Assembly: GCA_037147155.1 (NCBI GenBank)
Contig: JBAWVR010000052.1
Coordinates: 1 to 5,904, forward strand
Length of the DNA stretch: 5,904 nucleotides
Direction: 5' to 3'
Source: JBAWVR01 sp037147155
Lineage (GTDB): Bacteria; Patescibacteriota; Minisyncoccia; Phycocordibacterales; GWA1-40-21
Shown: in pieces, positions 1 through 5,476 of the stretch
How the letters are laid out: every line of letters begins with the position of its first letter
Position numbering within the stretch: position 1 is the stretch's first letter
The notes under the pieces: generated by a model
Told to the model about the DNA's origin: nothing
The model's database searches: none
What the model saw: the letters and a program-made list of their open reading frames with translations, nothing else
Made by a program: the position numbers and the translations under genes

Positions 1-34
1 TATTAATGGACAAAACTTTGAGATTAAAGAATGA

Positions 35-78
35 AAAAACAAAAGAGCGGCGCCGCGAGGCGCCGCTCTTTTGTTTTT
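35..78 (-). terminator. Intrinsic terminator after ftsX
   Basis: Perfect 20-bp inverted repeat (35-54 with 59-78) around a 4-nt loop, with a GC core (gagcggcgcc) flanked by A and T runs. On the minus strand the stem is followed by a T-rich tail, so it ends the ftsE-ftsX transcript. The ftsX stop codon TAA lies at its first bases. The plus strand also has a T-run, so it may work in both directions and close a convergent gene left of the window. Confidence 0.9.
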
Positions 79-1000
79 AATGTTTTAAATATCTCTGCAC
101 GGCGAGAATACTAGAGAATGTTCCGATGATTAATCCAGCCCCAACCACAATAAGGGCGATTCGTAAAAAGTCAGACATGTAGAAAGTAAAAAGATTCAAG
201 CCAGAAAAGAATGACGAAAATTGTCCAAGCCAATATGACAGCGGAAACAGTATTGCTAAAACAATTACAGATGAGACAAAACCATAAATAATTCCGCTGA
301 TAATAAATGGACCGTTTACATATTTATTACTTGCCCCCACCAAACGCATGACTGAAATCTCCTCACGAGAAATATGGATTACCAAACGAACAGTGTTGAG
401 AGTCACAATTATAGCGACGGCTACAAGCGCAATTACTAGCCATAAAATAAAATTGTTGGCCCAATCAGATAATTTGGTCAAACGATCAATAGCGTCTTTG
501 TTTTCAAAATAATTTATTTTATCAACAATCGAGGTTTTATCTTTGGATAGTACACCATTACTCTTCAAGTAATTGGAAATCGCTTCATATTGAGATGGGT
601 CTTTTGCCTTGACGCTCAAAGACGCGCCGAGTGGATTTTGCCCAAGCTCGGTTAATGATTGCATAACCAAGGTGTTATCCTTGTAGCGAGCCTTAAAATT
701 GTCTAGCGCTTGAACACGACTAGTATAAGTAACCTCTTTAACCTCAGGCAAGCCCTGCAGGTCCTTCTGGACAGCCAAAACATCAGCCTCCTCGGCATCG
801 GTTATAAAATACACATTAACATCCACTCTGTCTTTGATAGCCGAAGTAGTGGCATTAAATACTTCTGACAAAAAGATTGTTCCACCAATTACAAAAAGCG
901 CTAGAGTCATTGCCAAAACAGCCGATAGAGACACAAATTTATTGCGCCAAAATGATACAGACCCGGCTCTAACAATTCTCTTTACATTTACCCAGAACAT
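77..1000 (-). CDS. ftsX: Cell-division ABC transporter permease FtsX
   Basis: FtsX is the membrane subunit of the FtsEX complex. In the family it carries an ATP-driven conformational signal across the membrane to peptidoglycan hydrolases or their activators at the septum; it does not transport a known solute. The 307-residue product has the usual FtsX length and topology: a short cytoplasmic N-terminus with a basic FWRNK stretch, TM1 about 22-46, an extracellular domain about 47-180, then TM2 about 182-206, TM3 about 231-258 and TM4 about 279-302. The cytoplasmic segment EISVMRLVGAS (214-224), between TM2 and TM3, is the conserved coupling motif of this permease family. It starts 46 bases after the ftsE stop and is surely co-transcribed. 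No Shine-Dalgarno precedes the ATG; a small hairpin lies in the gap. The hydrolase partner is not in this window. Confidence 0.95.
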   Translation of the reverse strand: MFWVNVKRIVRAGSVSFWRNKFVSLSAVLAMTLALFVIGGTIFLSEVFNATTSAIKDRVDVNVYFITDAEEADVLAVQKDLQGLPEVKEVTYTSRVQALDNFKARYKDNTLVMQSLTELGQNPLGASLSVKAKDPSQYEAISNYLKSNGVLSKDKTSIVDKINYFENKDAIDRLTKLSDWANNFILWLVIALVAVAIIVTLNTVRLVIHISREEISVMRLVGASNKYVNGPFIISGIIYGFVSSVIVLAILFPLSYWLGQFSSFFSGLNLFTFYMSDFLRIALIVVGAGLIIGTFSSILAVQRYLKH

Positions 1001-1011
1001 ATTTTTTGCTT

Positions 1012-1038
1012 GGCCGTCCGCACAGAGCGGATTAGGCC
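1012..1038 (-). other. Small hairpin in the ftsE-ftsX gap
   Basis: A 5-bp stem (tccgc 1017-1021 with gcgga 1027-1031) around a 5-nt loop, with GGCC on both outer sides that could extend it. There is no T-run, so it is not a terminator. It sits about 12 bases before the ftsX ATG where a ribosome binding site would normally be. It may tune translation or mRNA decay between the two cistrons; this is inference only. Confidence 0.35.
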
Positions 1039-1046
1039 GATTAATC

Positions 1047-1727
1047 TTATAATGAGTATCTACCCTCTTTGTCGTCGCGGATAATCTTTCCGGCTTCCAT
1101 GGTTATAACGCGTTTTCCTAATGAATCAATGACGCCTTTATTGTGAGTAGTTAAAATAACAGTTGTGCCCAAGTCATTGATCTTCTTAAGGATCTGAATG
1201 ATCTCATGTGTGTTGATAGGGTCGAGGTTTCCAGTTGGCTCATCGGCAATAATTACATCTGGTTGATTGACGATGGCTCGAGCTATAGCTACTCGCTGTT
1301 TTTCTCCACCGGACAGCTGATTGGGAAAGTTGTGAGCTTTGTTGGACAAATCTACAAGCTCAAGAACGTGTGGTACATCGGAAGCAATTTCATCATCAGT
1401 TTTACCGGCTGCCTCCATTGCAAAAGCAATGTTTTCATAGGCGGTCTTGTCAGACAAAAGACGAAAGTCCTGGAAGATGGCTCCAACGCGACGACGAAAC
1501 ATATTTATTTCTCGATGATTGAGCTTGTGAACGTTAGCAGATTCAAAAAAAACTTTGCCGCTGGTTGGTGTCTCTTCGGCTAAAAGCATTTTAATTAGAG
1601 TGGTTTTACCCGCTCCAGAATGTCCAACAATGGAAACAAATTCCTTTGGTTCAACAGAAAAAGATATATCCACCAAAGCATGGGTGTGTGAGTTGTATGT
1701 TTTAGAAACTTTATCAAAATAAATCAT
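1047..1727 (-). CDS. ftsE: Cell-division ATP-binding protein FtsE
   Basis: FtsE is the cytoplasmic ATPase of FtsEX; ATP binding and hydrolysis drive FtsX to switch on cell-wall hydrolysis at the division site. All ABC-ATPase motifs are intact in this 226-residue protein: Walker A GHSGAGKTT (35-43), Q-loop Q86 in the FQDFRLL context typical of FtsE, signature LSGGEKQ (138-144), Walker B VIIADEP (158-164), D-loop NLD (167-169) and switch His195 in TTHN. The length matches the family. The start is the ATG at 1727, which places the first beta strand (MIYFDKVSKTY) as in homologues. A TATAAT box lies only 11 bases upstream and there is no Shine-Dalgarno, so the mRNA is probably leaderless or nearly so. 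It is separated from prfB by a strong terminator and is the first gene of an ftsE-ftsX operon. Confidence 0.97.
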   Translation of the reverse strand: MIYFDKVSKTYNSHTHALVDISFSVEPKEFVSIVGHSGAGKTTLIKMLLAEETPTSGKVFFESANVHKLNHREINMFRRRVGAIFQDFRLLSDKTAYENIAFAMEAAGKTDDEIASDVPHVLELVDLSNKAHNFPNQLSGGEKQRVAIARAIVNQPDVIIADEPTGNLDPINTHEIIQILKKINDLGTTVILTTHNKGVIDSLGKRVITMEAGKIIRDDKEGRYSL

Positions 1728-1738
1728 AGTATGGATAT

Positions 1739-1744
1739 ATTATA
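1739..1744 (-). promoter_or_regulatory. -10 element of the ftsE-ftsX promoter
   Basis: A perfect TATAAT on the minus strand just after the prfB terminator, with no convincing -35; the upstream region is T-rich. A start 6-8 bases downstream falls near 1732, leaving at most about 5 untranslated bases before the ftsE ATG. Confidence 0.6.
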
Positions 1745-1757
1745 CAGTAGAAACAAC

Positions 1758-1808
1758 CAAAAAGAAAAGCCGGTTTTACAAAGGACTCTCCTTTGTAAAA
1801 CCGGCTTT
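1758..1808 (-). terminator. Intrinsic terminator after prfB
   Basis: Perfect 20-bp stem (1766-1785 with 1789-1808) and a 3-nt loop. On the minus strand it is followed by a TTTTCTTTTT tail. It starts 8 bases after the prfB stop and separates prfB from ftsE-ftsX, so the two are independent transcription units. Confidence 0.93.
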
Positions 1809-1816
1809 CAAAAACC

Positions 1817-2704
1817 CTACTTCTTAATATCCAAATCCTTCTCCGCCTCCAAAAGTTCTTCCAATTCCCCATCAAATACCGCTTCTGGATCATGGATTTC
1901 CACATCAGTTCTGTGATCCTTTACCATCTTGTATGGGTGCAAGACATAGGAACGAATTTGATTTCCCCACTCAATCTCCATAGTTTTACTGACATACAAA
2001 CCTTGCTCTTTCTTCTTTCTTTCCATTTCGCGCCAAGCGTAGAGTTTTCCTTTCAAGATTTGAATGGCTTTTTCTTTGTTTTGCGCTTGAGCACGCTCAT
2101 TTTCGGAGTGAGCAGAAATATTGGTTGGAATATGCACTACTCGCACCGCTGTTTCTCGCTTGTTTACATTTTGACCTCCAGGACCACTGGAGCGAGAGAA
2201 TTCGTAGCGAATATCTTCTTCGGGAATATCAATATCATTCAAATTTACTTTTTCTAGTTTAGGAATTATTTCCACCAGGGCAAATGAGGTGTGACGTAAA
2301 CTATTAGCGTTAAATGGTGACAAGCGAACCAAGCGATGAACACCGGTTTCATTTTTCAAAGCGCCGTATACGCCAGAGCCATCAATTTCCAAAGTAATAT
2401 TGCGATATCCACCATGGTCATTTTCATTCTCGTGTACCAAGTGATAGCCCCAACCTTTGTTGTCACAATATTTTTTATACATTTCTACCAACATTCTAGC
2501 GAAGTCTTCAGCGTCATCTCCGCCTGCTCCAGCAATCACAGTCAAAACCGCACTACCTTTATCGTATTTGCCTACACCAGCCAATTCATCTTTCAGAGTC
2601 TGCATTTCACGAATCAGGGACTGAGCCTGCACCTTGTCAGACCAAAAATCAGGCAGAGTCATCATAATTTCAATTTCTTCTATTCTTTTCTTTTTTTCTT
2701 CCAT
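1817..2704 (-). CDS. prfB: Peptide chain release factor 2 with a short N-terminal domain
   Basis: RF2 recognises UGA and UAA stop codons and triggers peptide release. The tripeptide anticodon SPF (129-131, in RLSPFNANSLRHTSFA) marks RF2 rather than RF1, and the catalytic GGQ is at 176-178 in RSSGPGGQNVNK. ETGVHRLVR and WGNQIRSYVL are further family landmarks. From the ATG at 2704 the protein has 295 residues against about 365 in E. coli. Aligned by eye, it begins about where E. coli RF2 resumes after its programmed frameshift. It also has roughly 50 fewer residues between PDFW (18-21) and the AGAGGDDAEDF block (58-68), so helical domain 1 is much reduced. An in-frame TTG at 2710 would add two residues, but ATG is preferred. 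An extended -10 lies 7 bases upstream and no Shine-Dalgarno is visible. I see no upstream frame giving a frameshift leader. The stop is TAG. Confidence 0.95.
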   Translation of the reverse strand: MEEKKKRIEEIEIMMTLPDFWSDKVQAQSLIREMQTLKDELAGVGKYDKGSAVLTVIAGAGGDDAEDFARMLVEMYKKYCDNKGWGYHLVHENENDHGGYRNITLEIDGSGVYGALKNETGVHRLVRLSPFNANSLRHTSFALVEIIPKLEKVNLNDIDIPEEDIRYEFSRSSGPGGQNVNKRETAVRVVHIPTNISAHSENERAQAQNKEKAIQILKGKLYAWREMERKKKEQGLYVSKTMEIEWGNQIRSYVLHPYKMVKDHRTDVEIHDPEAVFDGELEELLEAEKDLDIKK

Positions 2705-2711
2705 ATTCAAG

Positions 2712-2720
2712 AGTATATCA
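2712..2720 (-). promoter_or_regulatory. Extended -10 promoter of prfB
   Basis: TGATATACT on the minus strand is a TGn extended -10 joined to TATACT; the -35 region (about CTTTTA) is weak, as usual for extended -10 promoters. The box ends 7 bases before the prfB ATG, so transcription would start at or next to the initiation codon. Confidence 0.55.
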
Positions 2721-2758
2721 GTTTTTATAACGATTAAAAGCTTCTGGTATTTGTTTTT

Positions 2759-4651
2759 TTACTGTTTGTTATCCTCAATGTACTTCTGTCTGCAAGCGTA
2801 CATTGTACTTAGAATTGACGAATTGTATCCATAAAGATTTACTGACGAACTACCACTGTGAAGATTTTCTCCAAAATAAATTCGGTCAGAATTATTGTAC
2901 AATCTATTTTGATCCATCACGTCAATCTTTTCAACTTTAGTTTTGAAAGCAACATTATCTTCATACAAGATAACGCTTTCAGAATCTGTGGTCTGACCCA
3001 AATCAATCTCTTCAGCATAAGTAGTTTTATCATCGATGACAATTTTGGCACCTCCGATAAATACCTGACCAGACTTATCTACAACAGCCCATTTATCTTT
3101 AAATACTTTAGCTGTTACTATTTGACTATCTTTTCCATCTAATGCCAAAATACCATTGGCATACAGTGTATCACCACCGAGAGCATTGGAAACTGTAACT
3201 AGCCAATCACTTACTATTGAATCCCTGAAGCTTGAATCCCAAAAATAACCATCAGTTGTTCCGCCTTTATTACGTGTATTCTTAACAGGATAATAGTTTC
3301 CACCAAAATATATAGCTGGGTCGTTGGGTACTTTTTTTGAATCTAGCACCTCTCCATTAATCCATGTTTCAATTAAAGGCTTCTTGCCAACCAGACTTAT
3401 TGTTCGTCCATAAATCAAACCATTACACCAATCATTAGTGGATGGGAAAGATTTGGCAATCTCAGGTGTTCCACACTTATTGGTTTTTACATATTTCAAA
3501 CATTCATCATACTCCACTTGAGCTTGCAGTGGCGATCCAGCCTTTCTTCTGTCATAATCTGTATTACATTTTTGCAATAGCTTACTTATCTGACCATTAT
3601 TAACAACCTGTCTGGCAAGAACAAGGTTTTTGTCAAAATACTTTTCTTCTGGTTTCAATTTTATATTATAAAAATAATCTAGATGCCCAATTTGTCCATC
3701 ACCGAGATTGTACTTAAAATCACCAAGATCAAGATACTCCGAATTACTTCTCAAACTATTTATATCACCGTAATCTTTCCCGTTGTATATAACATGTAAT
3801 TGACCATTTACCTGCTTTTGATACAAAATGCCATTATCGTACAAAAACATCTCCGATATCACGCCATCATTCTGATCATAGAGGTTACCATCATAGTATA
3901 CATAAGACTTCAAACCATCCTCCTTACCACCACCAGAAACAATCTCATTTTTAATCCAGGCCACATGACCCCCAAATGTTCTGGGTTCGGTACAAAAAGT
4001 ACTAGTGTTTCTGCGATTTGTCGTATCATTGATATTTGTCATGACACAGTCAGGAATAACCTTTCCGTTCAGAAACAACGCCTCGGCATCCATAGGGAAA
4101 TAATTAGTTCCTACTTTTGTAATATTTTTAACCGCTTTTTCATAATTTTTAAGTATTTTTACATCAATTATGTTTGCTATGCAACTAGTAGCATATTCCA
4201 ATCGCTTTAGTGCACTACTATTATTATCTAAAATGTCTGTCCCATTACCACAAGTGTTAGTACAGATCTTATCTTCCCAGTCTGTAACCTCAACCGCTTT
4301 TATTTTCTCTGCATCCAATGGTAAAACTTCCTTAAAACACTTTTCCTTGTACAAAATACTTTTAGGCATTCCAACATTCGCATATTTTTTCTCACTATCA
4401 ATAACTTTAATAAAGCTTGGTTCAAAACCTGAATCACAATTTTTATAATATCCTACGCCACCTTCGATGGTTTTAGTTTGATTAACCGAGACTTGGCTAT
4501 TAGTAGAATTTTTTGCAGAATAAATATAAGCACCAACACCCACCACCAACACTGCTGCAACCACGGTAATAATAACACCGGCATTTGAACCCAAAATCCC
4601 GACTACTGGGCCAGGAGAAACTGGTCCCGGTGTGATGTTTTCTGGAGGCAT
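2759..4651 (-). CDS. Unrecognised membrane-anchored exported protein
   Basis: I do not recognise this 630-residue protein. A short Pro/Gly-rich cytoplasmic head (1-17) leads into one hydrophobic helix (about 18-44, VIITVVAAVLVVGVGAYIY), so it is probably a signal-anchor protein with about 585 residues outside. There is no lipobox and no C-terminal anchor. The outer part is rich in Asn, Tyr, Gly and Asp and has 12 cysteines (72, 105, 130, 134, 157, 202, 220, 362, 384, 393, 409, 620), which suggests disulfides. Short aromatic-NG motifs recur: VYYDGNLYD (251-259), LYDNGILY (270-277), IYNGKDYG (288-295), LYANGILALDGK (496-507). These look like beta-hairpin or propeller blades, but the fold is a guess. 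It has its own promoter and no Shine-Dalgarno. It ends 54 bases before prfB with no terminator, so read-through into prfB is possible. A surface role in host contact or DNA/nutrient capture would be speculation. Confidence 0.85.
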   Translation of the reverse strand: MPPENITPGPVSPGPVVGILGSNAGVIITVVAAVLVVGVGAYIYSAKNSTNSQVSVNQTKTIEGGVGYYKNCDSGFEPSFIKVIDSEKKYANVGMPKSILYKEKCFKEVLPLDAEKIKAVEVTDWEDKICTNTCGNGTDILDNNSSALKRLEYATSCIANIIDVKILKNYEKAVKNITKVGTNYFPMDAEALFLNGKVIPDCVMTNINDTTNRRNTSTFCTEPRTFGGHVAWIKNEIVSGGGKEDGLKSYVYYDGNLYDQNDGVISEMFLYDNGILYQKQVNGQLHVIYNGKDYGDINSLRSNSEYLDLGDFKYNLGDGQIGHLDYFYNIKLKPEEKYFDKNLVLARQVVNNGQISKLLQKCNTDYDRRKAGSPLQAQVEYDECLKYVKTNKCGTPEIAKSFPSTNDWCNGLIYGRTISLVGKKPLIETWINGEVLDSKKVPNDPAIYFGGNYYPVKNTRNKGGTTDGYFWDSSFRDSIVSDWLVTVSNALGGDTLYANGILALDGKDSQIVTAKVFKDKWAVVDKSGQVFIGGAKIVIDDKTTYAEEIDLGQTTDSESVILYEDNVAFKTKVEKIDVMDQNRLYNNSDRIYFGENLHSGSSSVNLYGYNSSILSTMYACRQKYIEDNKQ

Positions 4652-4675
4652 ATATAATTATATTTAAATAATATT

Positions 4676-4695
4676 AATAGTATTATTATACTATT
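4676..4695. promoter_or_regulatory. Inverted repeat over the -10 box (operator candidate)
   Basis: A perfect 8-bp inverted repeat, aatagtat (4676-4683) and atactatt (4688-4695), with a 4-nt spacer. It covers the -10 of the 630-residue gene and its likely transcription start. The region is very AT-rich, so chance is a real alternative. Confidence 0.35.
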
Positions 4696-4713
4696 TTTTG
4701 TGATTTTAAACAA
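4685..4713 (-). promoter_or_regulatory. Promoter of the 630-residue surface protein gene
   Basis: On the minus strand, TTGTTT (4708-4713), a 17-bp spacer and a perfect TATAAT (4685-4690). Expected start near 4678, giving an AT-rich leader of about 26 bases without a Shine-Dalgarno before the ATG at 4651. It lies just after the terminator of the upstream ncRNA, so the gene is an independent unit. Confidence 0.75.
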
Positions 4714-4724
4714 AAATGTACAAG

Positions 4725-4764
4725 AAAAAAGCCACCCTCGGGCAGACTAAGGTGTGGCTTTTTT
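4725..4764 (-). terminator. Intrinsic terminator (alternative to the ncRNA closing stem)
   Basis: 11-bp stem, aaaaaagccac (4725-4735) with gtggctttttt (4754-4764), with an 18-nt loop and T-runs on both strands. On the minus strand it ends ncRNA or tRNA-Thr transcription before the next promoter. Its 3' arm is also the 3' arm of the 15-bp ncRNA closing stem, so the two folds exclude each other. Confidence 0.75.
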
Positions 4765-4874
4765 ATTTGGGCTATGAGCCCGGGGTATCCTGATAGGAGT
4801 GACCCCTTCTGCAATTGGACCGTCGTCGAGACGGCCGACAAACACCAACACTAAACGACTGCCCAAGGGTGACA
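4725..4874 (-). ncRNA. Unclassified structured ncRNA, about 150 nt
   Basis: The 5' end GTCACCCTTGGGCAG (4873-4859) pairs with CTGCCCGAGGGTGGC (4745-4731) over 15 bp (two G-U pairs), immediately followed by TTTTTT, so the closing stem itself looks like a terminator. Inside are three hairpins: 7 bp at 4818-4836; GGGGT/ACCCC with an inner TCCT/AGGA at 4782-4806; and GGGCT/AGCCC at 4769-4781. Part of an inner GGTGT/ACACC helix is also possible. A promoter upstream predicts a start exactly at the closing stem. I looked for 6S, SRP, tmRNA and RNase P core motifs and common riboswitch cores and saw none. No ORF is convincing. An alternative is a conditional leader, because a competing terminator hairpin uses the same 3' arm; the separate promoter of the next gene argues against this. 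Confidence 0.6.
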
Positions 4875-4880
4875 AAATAG

Positions 4881-4908
4881 ATATTACTCTTTTTTCTTTT
4901 TTATGCAA
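4881..4908 (-). promoter_or_regulatory. Promoter of the unclassified ncRNA
   Basis: On the minus strand TTGCAT (4903-4908), a 16-bp spacer and TAATAT (4881-4886). The start expected 6-8 bases downstream, near 4874, coincides with the 5' base of the ncRNA closing stem, which supports both calls. Confidence 0.55.
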
Positions 4909-4911
4909 GAC

Positions 4912-4987
4912 TGGAGCCGAAGGCGAGGATCGGACTCGCGACCCCCACTTTACGAAAGTGGTGCTCTACCAACTGAGCTACTTCGGC
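4912..4987 (-). tRNA. tRNA-Thr (anticodon CGU)
   Basis: A complete 76-nt tRNA read on the minus strand: acceptor GCCGAAG/CTTCGGC, D-arm GCTC-AGTTGGTA-GAGC, anticodon stem CCACT/AGTGG with loop TTCGTAA giving anticodon CGU (codon ACG), variable region GGGTC, T-stem GCGAG/CTCGC, discriminator U and an encoded CCA. The one oddity is the T-loop TCCGATC: position 55, normally U (pseudouridine), is C. It has its own promoter upstream and no terminator directly after it, so it may be co-transcribed with the ncRNA that follows. Confidence 0.95.
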
Positions 4988-4993
4988 TTGGTG

Positions 4994-5021
4994 TCTATAA
5001 AATAGCACAAAATCACTGCAA
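4994..5021 (-). promoter_or_regulatory. Promoter of tRNA-Thr(CGU)
   Basis: TTGCAG (5016-5021), 16-bp spacer, TATAGA (4994-4999) on the minus strand. The expected start falls at or just before the first tRNA base (4987), leaving essentially no 5' leader for RNase P to remove. Confidence 0.6.
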
Positions 5022-5023
5022 AC

Positions 5024-5050
5024 AAAAACCACCCCAAATGGGTGGTTTTT
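5024..5050 (-). terminator. Intrinsic terminator after element E1
   Basis: 11-bp stem aaaaaccaccc (5024-5034) with gggtggttttt (5040-5050), and TTTTTGTTTG following on the minus strand. It abuts the CCA-bearing end of E1. The AAAAACCACCC arm is shared with the terminator beside tRNA-Thr(GGU), so it was probably duplicated with it. Confidence 0.88.
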
Positions 5051-5272
5051 GGAGCCGTCGACCAGGAGGCTTGAGGACAAGCCGGATTGGCTACAACTTT
5101 AATCAGGATTGGTCAGGAGTTACTAAATATTTTATTCACATTTACATGCTCTAAAATATATAAGTACTCGCGACCCCCGGCTCGCCTGTTTTTCTCATAG
5201 TGATTCGAAAAACATGGCTATGCCTTTCAATCCTGGACGTCCAGTATGCAGATACTGGACTTCGACGGTTCC
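5051..5272 (-). repeat. Structured tRNA-Thr-derived repeat E1 (222 bp)
   Basis: One of two related elements. On the plus strand it opens with GGAGCCGTCGACCAGGA and closes with TCCTGG-ACG-[hairpin]-TT-CGACGGTTCC, so its ends are inverted copies of the tRNA-Thr 3' end (T-arm, acceptor, CCA). A subterminal hairpin sits at each end: GGCTTG/CAAGCC (5069-5082), and a 9-bp stem (5239-5247 with 5252-5260) with loop GCAG. An inner gtttttct...gaaaaac module next to ctcgcctg (5181-5215) recurs in E2. About 75 bp of AT-rich sequence in the middle is absent from E2. A 13-base stretch (5166-5178) is identical to the tRNA-Thr(CGU) variable loop/T-stem. Non-Watson-Crick pairs in E2 favour an RNA made from the minus strand, yet no promoter is visible. 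It may be a mobile cassette, an IS200/IS605-like derivative, or a small RNA. Confidence 0.7.
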
Positions 5273-5276
5273 AAAG

Positions 5277-5298
5277 ATAAAACCCCTCTCGGGGTTCT
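5277..5298 (-). terminator. Intrinsic terminator between E2 and E1
   Basis: On the minus strand AACCCC-GAGA-GGGGTT followed by TTATCTTT; the loop is a GNRA tetraloop only on the minus strand. It lies in the 34-bp gap between the two elements and closes E2 read in that direction. The T-run is short, so it may be leaky. Confidence 0.65.
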
Positions 5299-5306
5299 AT
5301 ATTTTT

Positions 5307-5476
5307 GGAGCCGTCGACCAGGAGGCTTGGAGACAAACCGGATTGGTCACGTATTTTAACTCGCCGTCGCTCATTAAATCCGCTACCCCACCTCGTCTGT
5401 TTTTTCTACTAAAAAAACATGACTGCGGTTTTCAATCCTGGACGCAAGTCGAGCAGTCGACTTGCTTCGACGGCTC
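5307..5476 (-). repeat. Structured tRNA-Thr-derived repeat E2 (170 bp)
   Basis: The second copy of the E1 family. The first 17 bases match E1 exactly, and the left hairpin is kept as GGCTTG/CAAACC: on the minus-strand RNA the changed pair is U-G, on the plus strand it would be C-A. The right hairpin (5444-5452 with 5457-5465) has a stem differing from E1 at 8 of 9 pairs, all still paired, around the same GCAG loop and between identical flanks (CCTGGAC and TTCGACGG). The inner module ctcgtctgttttttct...aaaaaacatg (5392-5421) matches E1. It ends in CGACGGCTC, which belongs to the 28-bp palindrome shared with the neighbouring tRNA-Thr(GGU). There is no promoter and no ORF of note. Confidence 0.7.

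Noticed and set aside
2705..2710. TTG start for prfB two codons upstream
   Set aside because: The ATG at 2704 is a better start and lies where transcription from the extended -10 would begin; TTG gains nothing in alignment.
2336..2737. Long plus-strand open frames opposite prfB, ftsE and the surface gene
   Set aside because: They are shadows of well-supported minus-strand genes, with hydrophobic low-complexity products and no initiation signals.
2705..2760. Programmed +1 frameshift leader for prfB
   Set aside because: A TGA occurs at TCTTGA just before the ATG, but that frame is closed by a TAA about 15 bases upstream, there is no CTTTGA slip site and no Shine-Dalgarno-like stimulator.
4799..5154. 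Plus-strand frames of 68 and 83 codons over tRNA-Thr(CGU)
   Set aside because: They are antisense to the tRNA, its promoter and the ncRNA. The peptide EGEDRTRDP-like text is a common artefact of translating tRNA genes.
5051..5476. Group II intron domain V or a full group II intron
   Set aside because: GAGCCGT...ACGGTTC resembles domain V, but the 34-nt hairpin with its 2-nt bulge is missing; the ends close a branched structure containing a 9-bp hairpin and there is no reverse transcriptase.
5051..5476. Integron attC sites
   Set aside because: Paired ends with variable hairpins recall attC, but the RYYYAAC/GTTRRRY boxes are absent and no integrase is present.
4725..5476. tmRNA, SRP RNA, 6S RNA or RNase P RNA
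   Set aside because: None of the core motifs I know for these (tmRNA tag and T-arm end, SRP domain IV GGAA/AGCAG loop, 6S rod with central bubble, RNase P ACAGAAA-type core) could be found on either strand.
5051..5476. CRISPR array
   Set aside because: Only two long dissimilar copies with internal symmetry, no short regular repeats and spacers, and no cas genes.
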